A stretch of DNA of 64,000 nucleotides, from assembly GCF_003945595.2 (NCBI RefSeq), contig NW_024104378.1:930489-994488 (forward strand). The letters are read 5' to 3'. Of the stretch, positions 61,200 to 64,000 are shown piece after piece. Position 1 is the stretch's first letter; each line of letters opens with the position of its first letter. The DNA comes from Pipra filicauda. Taxonomy: Eukaryota; Chordata; Aves; Passeriformes; Pipridae. The translations under genes and the position numbers were made by a program. Under the pieces are notes generated by a model that was not told the origin of the DNA, ran no database searches, and saw only the letters and a list, made by a program, of their open reading frames with translations.

Positions 61200-63630
61200 G
61201 AACACTGGTCTTTCATCAGTTGATGATGGAAAAAAACAAGTGGCATTTAAAGCACTGGTCAGGCCCAGAGGCTGGTGATCAATGGAATGAAGTCTAATTG
61301 GAGGCAAGCCAGTACCTAGGGAGGTATTTGTTGTGGCTCCAGTCCTGTTTAACATCTTCATTAATGCTCTGGATGATGGGACAGGCTGATGATGACACAC
61401 AACTGGGAAGAGTGGCTGATACACCAGAGGGTCCTGCTGCTATCCAGAGGGACCTAAACAGGCTGGAGAAACAGGCTGACAGGAACCTCCTGAACCTCAG
61501 GAACTTCGACAAAGGGAAGTGCAAAGTCATGCTCCTGGGGAAGAACAACCCCAGGATGGGCTGGGGGCTACGCAGCTGGAAAGCAGCTTTGCAGAAAAGG
61601 ACCAGGGTGTCCTGATAGACACAAAGTTGAACAGAAGACTGACAGTATCCTGGGCTGCATCAGGAGTGTTACCAGCAGGTTGAGGAAGGTGATTCTGCCC
61701 CTCTGCTCAGTGCTGGTGAGGCCACATTTGGAAATATTGTGTGCAGGACTGGGCTCCCCAGTACAAGAGAGACCTGGACATACTGGAGAGAGTTCAGTGG
61801 AGGGCCATGAGGATGATGAAGGAACTGGAGCATCTCTCCAATGAGAAGAGGCTGAGAGAGGTGGGAACTGTTCAGCCTGGAGAACAGAAAGCTCAGAGGA
61901 TCTTATCTATGTAAATCCCTGAGGGTATGGTACAGAGAGGACAGAACCAGTGGTGCCCAGTAACTGGACCAGAGGCAAAGGCACAAACTGAAACACAAGA
62001 GGTTCCCTCTAAACATCAGGAAACACTTTATCACTGTGAAGGTGACCAAGCACTGTCACAGGTTACCCTGGGTATACTGTGGAGTGTTCATCTTTGGAGA
62101 CGTTCAGAAGCTGTCTGGACATGGTCCTGGGCAACCATCTCTAGGTAGCTCTGCTTGAGGTCTAGACCAAGTGACCTCTAGAGGCACCTTCCAACCGTAA
62201 CCCTGCTGTGATTCCATAACTGTGTATATTTAACGAGGTAAAATATTTTTTCTTCAAAAACAAATCTAGAAAAGACTATTTAATGCAAATCAAGATCAAG
62301 TTTTGTACTTCTTAATCCATTCTTTTTTTCTGTGTAACTGTGACACTGCCTGACTGCTCTGCAGTGTTTCATAACCACCTGCTGAAGAGGGACCTTTAAT
62401 ACCACCTTTGCTCCTGGTGAAACAGCAGAGTTGAGGGCTGGGCTTCCCCTTTCCTTATGCCTGAAGCTGGTGGGAACAGAGCAAGGGAATCACTGGCCCA
62501 GATTTCAGTAGAGGAAAGGAAGAAAAATACTTCAACTAGGAACTTCAGCTGTTTTCCTATTTCGGATGTACTGAGAGCAACACAGAACAAAGTGCTGCAT
62601 CTGTGATGTTTGGCAGTGGGACCAGGACGGAAAAGGGAAATGCAGGGTGGAGAGGGTATGGATGGAGGAGTGGCAGTGGTTTTCATCTAGAGCCCTGGAA
62701 AATGTTTCCCCAAAATCACTTCAAACAGACTGTAAAGCCATTTAGAAAGAGAATTTTCTCCTGCTAACAATTGTAACAGGGAAGTTTAAAAGTAATGACT
62801 GGTTCTTACTTAGCTATCTGTTATATTGCGGGGGGGAAAATCAATGCCTGTCCTCTCTATTCAGCAGAGACTAGTCCTTTTTGAGTTGCTTCATGCCAAA
62901 GTATGTTTGTAGTTATAGTGAAGAACAAAAAAATATTTCAGGTCAGTCATCATTTAAAGGGAAAACTGAGCATCCTGGAAGTTTTGTTTCAAGCACTGCT
63001 CCTTTGGCAGAGAAAACTGCGATGGGAGAAATGGGAAAATTGTCATTAGCAGGGATGTCCATCTGCTTCCACTCTTGAGATTGGTATCTCAAAGGTATTT
63101 CCTGCTACACGTACCAGCGCGGATACATGCTGGATCACTTGATGTGTTTGATGGCAGCATGTGTAAGTGAGCAAGGTCGAAGGATAAGAGCCGAAAAACT
63201 GATACAATGTGCAGGCAGTCCCTTGGAAGCCCGTCAGACAGGATGCAAGGAAAAGGACAGCTGAGAGGGGAGAAGCATTCCTAGCAGAGGAAGGAAAGAA
63301 ATCCACTTGAAAAAACATCGCTCCACTACCATTTCCAGAGCAGAAAACTACTCTGTTAAGAAAACTGTATTTAGCAGTTAGGAGTGGGAGAGGTGGAACT
63401 TCCAGAGGGAAAAGAAAATACCTATTTTGACAAATAGTATTAAAACCCAGTAGCCGTCCTTTCTCTTAACTCTGGTTTCAAGTGGATGTTTTCAAATACC
63501 ATTAATGATTGCAGCTCAATTCAGTCTTTTCTGTGTAAATATGCGTTTTCAAACCTAGAAAGTAAATTTTTTCGTCCTTATTGTTTAACAGGGTCCAAAG
63601 GAAACGAGCTCTGTGTCAAGTTGGATGTGA
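14171..63630 (+). CDS. SNX14: SNX14, sorting nexin 14 (complete, 29 coding exons, 946 aa)
   Basis: Complete gene assembled from 29 exons with GT-AG junctions and continuous phase, 2,841 nt including the stop. Domains by residue: two membrane helices (about 29-46 and 49-69), Cys/His linker (101-112), PXA (about 130-304), RGS-like (about 336-470), Ser/Pro/acidic linker (about 470-560), PX (about 563-690), Pro-rich linker (about 720-757) and nexin-C (about 795-920). The family is known for ER anchoring by the N-terminus with cytosolic lipid-binding domains; SNX14 works at ER-lipid droplet contacts and in endolysosomal lipid handling. The start is the ATG in strong Kozak context at 14,171, giving the same number of residues before the exon 1/2 junction as I recall for human. 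No frameshift or truncation was seen. Paralogues SNX13, SNX19 and SNX25 share the layout, but the residues match SNX14. Confidence 0.97.
14311..14396 (+). other. SNX14: SNX14 intron 1 (86 nt) with in-frame internal ATG
   Basis: A very short GC-rich intron between GTAACC and TTGTAAG. An ATG at 14371 reads MFPSCVFV directly into the exon 2 frame (RYLHVLM...), so a retained intron or alternative first exon would give a shorter N-terminus with one membrane helix. Confidence 0.7.
14397..14517 (+). CDS. SNX14: SNX14 exon 2 (aa 47-87, second membrane helix)
   Basis: Begins after GTAAG|GTATC and encodes the strongly conserved [16 protein letters not shown] helix, then [13 protein letters not shown]. 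Only 86 nt separate it from exon 1. The donor is AAG|GTAAAT and the exon ends in phase 0. Confidence 0.96.
14518..15321 (+). other. SNX14 intron 2
   Basis: 804 nt, AT-rich. I see nothing beyond the splice signals. Confidence 0.85.
15322..15398 (+). CDS. SNX14: SNX14 exon 3 (aa 88-113, Cys/His linker)
   Basis: The acceptor is CTTAG|CAG. The exon encodes [14 protein letters not shown] and then [11 protein letters not shown], containing C101-x2-C104-x4-C109-x2-H112, a spacing that could bind a metal. It links the membrane anchor to the PXA domain. The donor is CACAG|GTAAAT. Confidence 0.95.
15511..15589 (+). CDS. SNX14: SNX14 exon 4 (aa 113-139, start of PXA)
   Basis: Begins after CCTGTAG. Encodes [19 protein letters not shown] and then VDASLSE, leading into the PXA domain. 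The donor is GAG|GTAATT and the exon ends in phase 0. Confidence 0.96.
16008..16317 (+). mobile_element. CR1 LINE 3' fragment
   Basis: Shows the CR1 3' signature: TTTAGATTAGATATTAGGAA, CACTGGAACAGGCTGCC, CATCCCTGGAGGTGTT, CATGACAGGGAGGTTGGAAC and tail CATTCTGTGATTCTGT. A 5'-truncated, non-coding copy in the same orientation as SNX14. Confidence 0.93.
18691..18713 (+). repeat. T-rich homopolymer run
   Basis: Nearly uninterrupted T run in intron 4, simple low-complexity sequence. Confidence 0.9.
21866..21910 (+). repeat. GTACACC-type degenerate tandem repeat
   Basis: Four GTACACC/GTACACCTG units, some partly inverted, occur in 45 nt. Confidence 0.8.
22181..22238 (+). repeat. 29-bp perfect tandem duplication
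   Basis: A 29-nt unit beginning AAACCATGAGGATGCATG is repeated exactly, head to tail, at 22181-22209 and 22210-22238. A possible two-copy minisatellite. Confidence 0.95.
22891..22934 (+). CDS. SNX14: SNX14 exon 5 (aa 140-154, PXA)
   Basis: A 44-nt exon flanked by TGCACAG and GTAGGA encodes [15 protein letters not shown], the PXA signature helix with the YPWY motif. It lies after a 7.3-kb intron and is too short to appear as a long open frame. Confidence 0.95.
23762..23800 (+). repeat. 17-bp tandem repeat, 2.3 copies
   Basis: CTGGGATCTAAATTTTT is followed by a copy with one change and then CTGGG. Confidence 0.9.
24986..25009 (+). repeat. AT dinucleotide microsatellite
   Basis: TATAAATATATATATATATA-type run in intron 5. 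Confidence 0.9.
27330..27417 (+). CDS. SNX14: SNX14 exon 6 (aa 154-183, PXA)
   Basis: Acceptor CACTGCAG, donor AAG|GTAAGG. Encodes [18 protein letters not shown] and then [11 protein letters not shown]. The acidic stretch and following helix are typical of PXA domains. Confidence 0.95.
27638..27776 (+). mobile_element. CR1 LINE 3' fragment (decayed)
   Basis: About 140 nt resembling the CR1 3' end: GGAAGTGCTCAACATCC, CCATGGCAGGGGGTTGGAA, AGGTCCCTTGCAACCCAAAC and CATTCTCCAGTTCT. More diverged than the other copies. Confidence 0.85.
30370..30730 (+). mobile_element. CR1 LINE internal fragment (decayed)
   Basis: Runs through CR1 ORF2-end motifs: GCTGTACAGGCTGGGAACTG, AAAGGACCTGGTGCCCATGG, GCCAACAGCATCGTGGGCTG, CCAGTTTTGGGCTCCTC and GATGATTGGGGCTGGAGG, then jumps to CATCCCTGGAGGTTGTCA. 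Internal deletion; no intact frame. Confidence 0.8.
31365..31415 (+). repeat. 24-bp (TAA)4(TTA)4 palindrome flanked by 14-bp direct repeats
   Basis: Bases 31373-31396 form a perfect palindrome of four TAA and four TTA. GTTGTCTGTAATAA occurs at 31365-31378 and again at 31402-31415. The array sits 54-104 nt upstream of the SNX14 exon 7. Confidence 0.9.
31469..31553 (+). CDS. SNX14: SNX14 exon 7 (aa 184-212, PXA)
   Basis: Acceptor TTCTTTAG, donor AAAG|GTAAAG. Encodes [20 protein letters not shown] and then VIAKARQK. A perfect AT palindrome lies 73 nt upstream of the exon. Confidence 0.95.
31554..32857 (+). other. SNX14 intron 7
   Basis: 1.3 kb, AT-rich; nothing recognised. Confidence 0.85.
32858..33014 (+). 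CDS. SNX14: SNX14 exon 8 (aa 212-264, PXA)
   Basis: Acceptor CTTTCAG, donor GCAG|GTATAG. Encodes [20 protein letters not shown], then [20 protein letters not shown] and [11 protein letters not shown], the conserved core of the PXA domain. Confidence 0.97.
33293..33368 (+). CDS. SNX14: SNX14 exon 9 (aa 264-289, PXA)
   Basis: Acceptor TTTCCAG, donor CCT|GTAAGA. Encodes [20 protein letters not shown] and then FLADP, a highly conserved PXA segment (LIREIL, FLADPD). Confidence 0.96.
33369..34221 (+). other. SNX14 intron 9
   Basis: 853 nt; nothing recognised. Confidence 0.85.
34222..34266 (+). CDS. SNX14: SNX14 exon 10 (aa 290-304, end of PXA)
   Basis: A 45-nt exon with acceptor CCTGCAG and donor CCA|GTAAGT. 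Encodes [15 protein letters not shown]. The following intron is only 83 nt. Confidence 0.95.
34350..34430 (+). CDS. SNX14: SNX14 exon 11 (aa 305-331, PXA-RGS linker)
   Basis: Acceptor TTCTGCAG, donor TCT|GTAAGC. Encodes [20 protein letters not shown] and then PRNKKPS, the linker between PXA and the RGS-like domain. Confidence 0.95.
34575..34689 (+). CDS. SNX14: SNX14 exon 12 (aa 332-370, RGS start)
   Basis: Acceptor TTACTCAG, donor GTAG|GTAAGA. Encodes [20 protein letters not shown] and then [18 protein letters not shown]. The F-x-x-F-L...L-x-F-x-L pattern is the first helices of an RGS-like fold. Confidence 0.96.
34690..36252 (+). other. SNX14 intron 12
   Basis: 1.6 kb, AT-rich; nothing recognised. 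Confidence 0.85.
36253..36408 (+). CDS. SNX14: SNX14 exon 13 (aa 370-422, RGS)
   Basis: Acceptor TTCCCAG, donor AGAA|GTAAGT. Encodes [20 protein letters not shown] and then [31 protein letters not shown] in two runs. The I-x-K-x-Y and IRFD motifs fit RGS domains. GAP activity cannot be judged from this. Confidence 0.97.
36689..36813 (+). CDS. SNX14: SNX14 exon 14 (aa 422-463, RGS end)
   Basis: Acceptor TTTATAG, donor GAG|GTAAGT. Encodes [20 protein letters not shown] and then [20 protein letters not shown], the final RGS helices. Ends in phase 0. Confidence 0.97.
36814..37138 (+). other. SNX14 intron 14
   Basis: 325 nt; nothing recognised beyond splice sites. Confidence 0.85.
37139..37197 (+). 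CDS. SNX14: SNX14 exon 15 (aa 464-483, RGS-PX linker)
   Basis: Acceptor ACTATAG, donor ACAG|GTACGT. Encodes [19 protein letters not shown], with an SPT site that could be phosphorylated. Ends in phase 2, so the 27-nt next exon can be skipped in frame. Confidence 0.95.
37198..40662 (+). other. SNX14 intron 15
   Basis: 3.5 kb upstream of the microexon. A G/T-rich stretch near 40.56-40.61 kb and UGC triplets near the acceptor may bind splicing factors. Anonymous open frames up to 117 codons have no recognisable product. Confidence 0.85.
40663..40689 (+). CDS. SNX14: SNX14 exon 16, 27-nt microexon (aa 483-492)
   Basis: A 27-nt exon between GTTGTTGCAG and GTAAGT adds SSLSLDDL and contributes to Arg codons on either side. 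It matches the human segment GSLSLDDF as I recall it. Flanking exons join in frame without it, so it may be alternatively used. UGC triplets just upstream of the acceptor resemble the SRRM4/nSR100 arrangement at neuronal microexons; that is inference. Confidence 0.9.
40690..44304 (+). other. SNX14 intron 16
   Basis: 3.6 kb downstream of the microexon. Contains a GCATG core (41114-41118; Rbfox-like), a perfect 11-bp hairpin near 41.94 kb and a 137-codon anonymous - strand open frame (43.27-43.68 kb) without recognisable product. Confidence 0.85.
41926..41952 (+). repeat. Perfect 11-bp hairpin, 5-nt loop
   Basis: TTCCAACATTC (41926-41936), loop ATCAG, then GAATGTTGGAA (41942-41952). Lies 1.2 kb downstream of the microexon in intron 16. 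Confidence 0.85.
44305..44437 (+). CDS. SNX14: SNX14 exon 17 (aa 492-536, linker)
   Basis: Acceptor GATTCTAG, donor TTT|GTGAGT. Encodes [20 protein letters not shown] and then [24 protein letters not shown] in two runs. Basic then acidic linker between RGS and PX. Confidence 0.95.
44438..45540 (+). other. SNX14 intron 17
   Basis: 1.1 kb; the last 60 nt are a tandem triplication running into the acceptor. Nothing else recognised. Confidence 0.85.
45481..45540 (+). repeat. 21-nt tandem triplication at the exon 18 acceptor
   Basis: Units at 45481-45501 and 45502-45522 begin GTGTTTAAAAT and end ATCTTT; a third, partial unit (GTGTTTGAATCTTTACAG) ends in the splice acceptor itself. Confidence 0.9.
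45541..45742 (+). CDS. SNX14: SNX14 exon 18 (aa 537-604, acidic linker and PX start)
   Basis: Acceptor CTTTACAG, donor GCAG|GTATGC. Begins [20 protein letters not shown], then [19 protein letters not shown] opens the PX domain, followed by the basic loop and [13 protein letters not shown] strand. The intron directly upstream holds a 21-nt tandem triplication. Confidence 0.97.
45743..46697 (+). other. SNX14 intron 18
   Basis: 955 nt, AT-rich; nothing recognised. Confidence 0.85.
46698..46781 (+). CDS. SNX14: SNX14 exon 19 (aa 604-632, PX core)
   Basis: Acceptor TCCCCAG, donor CATG|GTATGT. Encodes [20 protein letters not shown] and then SKLTEFH. The RRYLEF motif sits where PX domains place their phosphoinositide-binding Arg. 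Confidence 0.97.
46904..47004 (+). CDS. SNX14: SNX14 exon 20 (aa 632-665, PX)
   Basis: Acceptor CTGTTAG, donor CAG|GTATCA. Encodes [20 protein letters not shown] and then [13 protein letters not shown]. The QLPSKRIIG segment corresponds to the PX proline loop and the KREEFQEYL helix follows. Ends in phase 0. Confidence 0.96.
47283..47394 (+). CDS. SNX14: SNX14 exon 21 (aa 666-703, PX end)
   Basis: Acceptor TCTCAAAG, donor CTTG|GTATGT. Encodes [20 protein letters not shown] and then [17 protein letters not shown], the C-terminal PX helices. Confidence 0.96.
48121..48154 (+). repeat. 17-bp tandem duplication
   Basis: TGGTACCAAAAGCCATA is followed directly by a copy differing only at the last base. 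Confidence 0.9.
48857..48932 (+). repeat. AT-rich low-complexity repeat
   Basis: TATATA, ATGCATATAT and similar units over about 75 nt in intron 21. Confidence 0.85.
49251..49291 (+). CDS. SNX14: SNX14 exon 22 (aa 703-716)
   Basis: A 41-nt exon with acceptor AATTATAG and donor GAG|GTGAGT. Encodes [13 protein letters not shown], a basic helix after the PX domain. Confidence 0.93.
49469..49588 (+). CDS. SNX14: SNX14 exon 23 (aa 717-756, Pro-rich linker)
   Basis: Acceptor TTTTTCAG, donor AAG|GTATAG. Encodes [20 protein letters not shown] and then [20 protein letters not shown]. The Ser-Pro and basic-Pro segments form the linker to the nexin-C domain. Confidence 0.96.
50536..50826 (+). mobile_element. 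CR1 LINE 3' fragment
   Basis: Contains GGTTTAGATTGGACATCAGG, GGCTACCCAGGGAAGTGATG, GGAGTCACCATCCCTAGGGG, TGATCTTAGAGGTCTTTTTC and an AACCTAAATATTTCTATGA tail. Belongs to a different CR1 group from the 16.0 and 53.2 kb copies, judging by the 3' end. Confidence 0.92.
53222..53519 (+). mobile_element. CR1 LINE 3' fragment
   Basis: Close to the 16.0-kb copy: TTTTACAAGAGCGTTTAGTG, ATAGATATTAGGAAAAAATT, TGCTGGAACAGGTTGCCCA, AAGGTCCCTTCCAACCCAGA and tail CATTCTGTGATTCTCTGA. The 146-codon - strand open frame over it is an antisense artefact. Confidence 0.94.
56846..56878 (-). mobile_element. CR1 3' tail remnant, reverse orientation
   Basis: AGAATCGTTTAGGTTGGAAG is the reverse complement of the CR1 end CTTCCAACCTAAACGATTCT. 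Only about 30 nt is recognisable. Confidence 0.5.
57169..57292 (+). CDS. SNX14: SNX14 exon 24 (aa 757-798, nexin-C start)
   Basis: Acceptor ATTTTTAG, donor GTTG|GTAAGA. Encodes [20 protein letters not shown], then [21 protein letters not shown]. Follows the largest intron (7.6 kb). Confidence 0.96.
57293..57809 (+). other. SNX14 intron 24
   Basis: 517 nt; nothing recognised. Confidence 0.85.
57810..57974 (+). CDS. SNX14: SNX14 exon 25 (aa 798-853, nexin-C)
   Basis: Acceptor ACTGCAG, donor AGAG|GTTAGT. Encodes [40 protein letters not shown] and [14 protein letters not shown]. The amphipathic stretch around IPDWLHHLL is in the region reported to mediate SNX14 lipid droplet binding; the exact residues are not verified here. 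Confidence 0.97.
57975..59030 (+). other. SNX14 intron 25
   Basis: 1.06 kb; nothing recognised. Confidence 0.85.
59031..59126 (+). CDS. SNX14: SNX14 exon 26 (aa 853-885, nexin-C)
   Basis: Acceptor GCTGCAG. Encodes [20 protein letters not shown] and then [11 protein letters not shown]. The donor is CCAG|GTTCTC, a poor match to GTRAGT, but protein continuity requires this junction. Intron retention would add about 12 codons to a stop at 59161. Confidence 0.93.
59127..59829 (+). other. SNX14 intron 26
   Basis: 703 nt with a weak GTTCTC donor and a short, interrupted pyrimidine tract before GGTCTAG. Nothing else recognised. Confidence 0.85.
59830..59921 (+). CDS. SNX14: SNX14 exon 27 (aa 885-915, nexin-C)
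   Basis: Acceptor TGGTCTAG, donor CAG|GTAACT. Encodes [20 protein letters not shown] and then [10 protein letters not shown], the conserved nexin-C end (LFDxLQxPxLNKQ). Confidence 0.97.
60076..60132 (+). CDS. SNX14: SNX14 exon 28 (aa 916-934)
   Basis: A 57-nt exon with acceptor CTTTTAG and donor AAG|GTATGT. Encodes [19 protein letters not shown], the last nexin-C helix. Ends in phase 0. Confidence 0.96.
61008..61033 (+). repeat. 13-bp tandem duplication
   Basis: TTGTTTCCCAGCT occurs twice head to tail. Confidence 0.9.
61149..61199 (+). repeat. Compound TG/TA/GA microsatellite
   Basis: A run of TG, then TA, then GA dinucleotides just 5' of the CR1 element in intron 28. Likely polymorphic. 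Confidence 0.95.
61250..62218 (+). mobile_element. CR1 LINE fragment, about 970 bp, with broken RT end
   Basis: The longest CR1 copy. It starts in the ORF2 C-terminal region (CCTGTTTAACATCTTCATTA, encoding the LFNIFINxLDD-type motif) and continues through TGGGCTGCATCAGGAG, GTGAGGCCACATTTGGAA, CCCAGTACAAGAGAGACCTG and TTCAGCCTGGAGAACAGAAA to CACCTTCCAACCGTAACCCT and TGTGATTCCATAAC. A 105-codon open stretch (61298-61615) is not in the RT frame throughout; the element is dead. Confidence 0.95.
63592..63630 (+). CDS. SNX14: SNX14 exon 29 (aa 935-946 and stop)
   Basis: Acceptor TTTAACAG. Encodes [12 protein letters not shown] and TGA, matching the SNX14 C-terminus (recalled human end ...TSVTSWM). 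A terminal exon after a 3.5-kb intron that contains a CR1 element. Confidence 0.95.
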   Translation, partial: GPKETSSVSSWM

Positions 63631-63720
63631 GTGAAGGGACCTTGCTGGACACCCAGTAGCATCTGCTGTGCACTTTTGTAATGGACATGTGACATTTTAA
63701 CCTTGCCTTGTATATTTTCT

Positions 63721-63728
63721 TGTAAATA
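63721..63728 (+). promoter_or_regulatory. Pumilio-type element in SNX14 3' UTR
   Basis: TGTAAATA fits TGTANATA and lies 91 nt after the stop, before every poly(A) signal. Motif-level evidence only. Confidence 0.35.
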
Positions 63729-63763
63729 ACATAAAATTTAAGTTCTAAAAAATATCTTTATTC

Positions 63764-63805
63764 AATAAAGACATAAAAATTTAATATCAGTTGCAAGTAA
63801 ATAAA
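63764..63805 (+). terminator. SNX14: SNX14 poly(A) signals
   Basis: AATAAA at 63764-63769 and 63800-63805, with a T-rich stretch (TTTGTACTTTTTGTTT) shortly after the second. Likely main 3' end. Confidence 0.7.
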
Positions 63806-63907
63806 ATATTTGTACTTTTTGTTTAAAATTTGTTTTAGCTGTTACCAGTAAAAGTCAAATTAATTTCCCCCAAATCTCTCCATGTGTGAAATTACAGAAT
63901 GACATTA

Positions 63908-63913
63908 AATAAA
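63908..63913 (+). terminator. SNX14: Distal SNX14 poly(A) signal
   Basis: AATAAA followed by GCGGCTC and mixed sequence without a clear GT-rich element; a weaker alternative site. Confidence 0.4.
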
Positions 63914-64000
63914 GCGGCTCAGAGATCAGCCAACTTACGCTTTACCAAAAGAGCAATTACTAGATGTCTTCCTTAAAGGATATGTAGAAAAAATGTTTGG

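Larger units (their letters stand above)
60133..63591 (+). other. SNX14 intron 28
   Basis: 3.5 kb. Contains a 13-bp tandem duplication, a TG/TA/GA microsatellite and the longest CR1 fragment of the window (61.25-62.22 kb). Confidence 0.85.
63631..63920 (+). other. SNX14: SNX14 3' UTR
   Basis: AT-rich sequence after the TGA with three AATAAA hexamers (63764, 63800, 63908) and a Pumilio-type TGTAAATA. The first two signals suggest a short 3' UTR of about 150-200 nt; the third would extend it to about 300 nt. Confidence 0.75.

Noticed and set aside
61298..61615. 105-codon open frame that might be a gene
   Set aside because: It lies within a broken CR1 element and does not hold the reverse transcriptase frame throughout.
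1..64000. CRISPR arrays, phage, defence islands, viral insertions or tRNA/rRNA genes
   Set aside because: None visible. The window is ordinary vertebrate sequence with two known genes; no evidence supports a novel multi-gene system.

Overview
The window is vertebrate nuclear DNA, most likely avian. Its genes are split by GT-AG introns, the promoter is a CpG island, and the only recognisable interspersed repeats are CR1 LINE fragments (at least six) ending in the typical ATTCTRTG-like tail. CR1 dominance with no Alu, B1 or L1 points to a sauropsid. The compact introns fit a bird; the species cannot be read from the sequence.

Layout. Bases 1 to about 2,400 hold the 3' end of SYNCRIP (hnRNP Q) on the + strand: a terminal coding exon ending GKGVEAGPDLLQ-stop, then an AT-rich 3' UTR with several AATAAA signals, paired Pumilio-type elements and strand-specific RNA hairpins. 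Bases 2,400-13,850 are intergenic with no gene I can support. A CpG island at about 13,850-14,340 carries the promoter and first exon of SNX14.

SNX14 (sorting nexin 14) runs on the + strand from 14,171 to its stop at 63,630, with 3' UTR and poly(A) signals to about 63,920. I placed all 29 coding exons by splice junctions and reading phase. They sum to 2,841 nt, or 946 residues, the length I recall for the human protein. Order in the protein: two N-terminal membrane segments, a Cys/His-rich linker, PXA domain, RGS-like domain, a serine-rich linker that includes a 27-nt microexon, PX domain, and C-terminal nexin domain. SNX14 is an ER-anchored protein of ER-lipid droplet and ER-endolysosome contacts; human loss of function causes the cerebellar ataxia SCAR20.

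SYNCRIP and SNX14 stand in tandem, as I recall for the human locus (6q14), so this is conserved synteny. I found no operon, CRISPR array, virus, cluster or novel system. The items most worth a second look are splicing-level: the SNX14 microexon, an unusually weak 5' splice site after exon 26, a tandem triplication abutting the exon 18 acceptor, and a possible alternative N-terminus through the 86-nt first intron. Next come the hairpins in the SYNCRIP 3' UTR.
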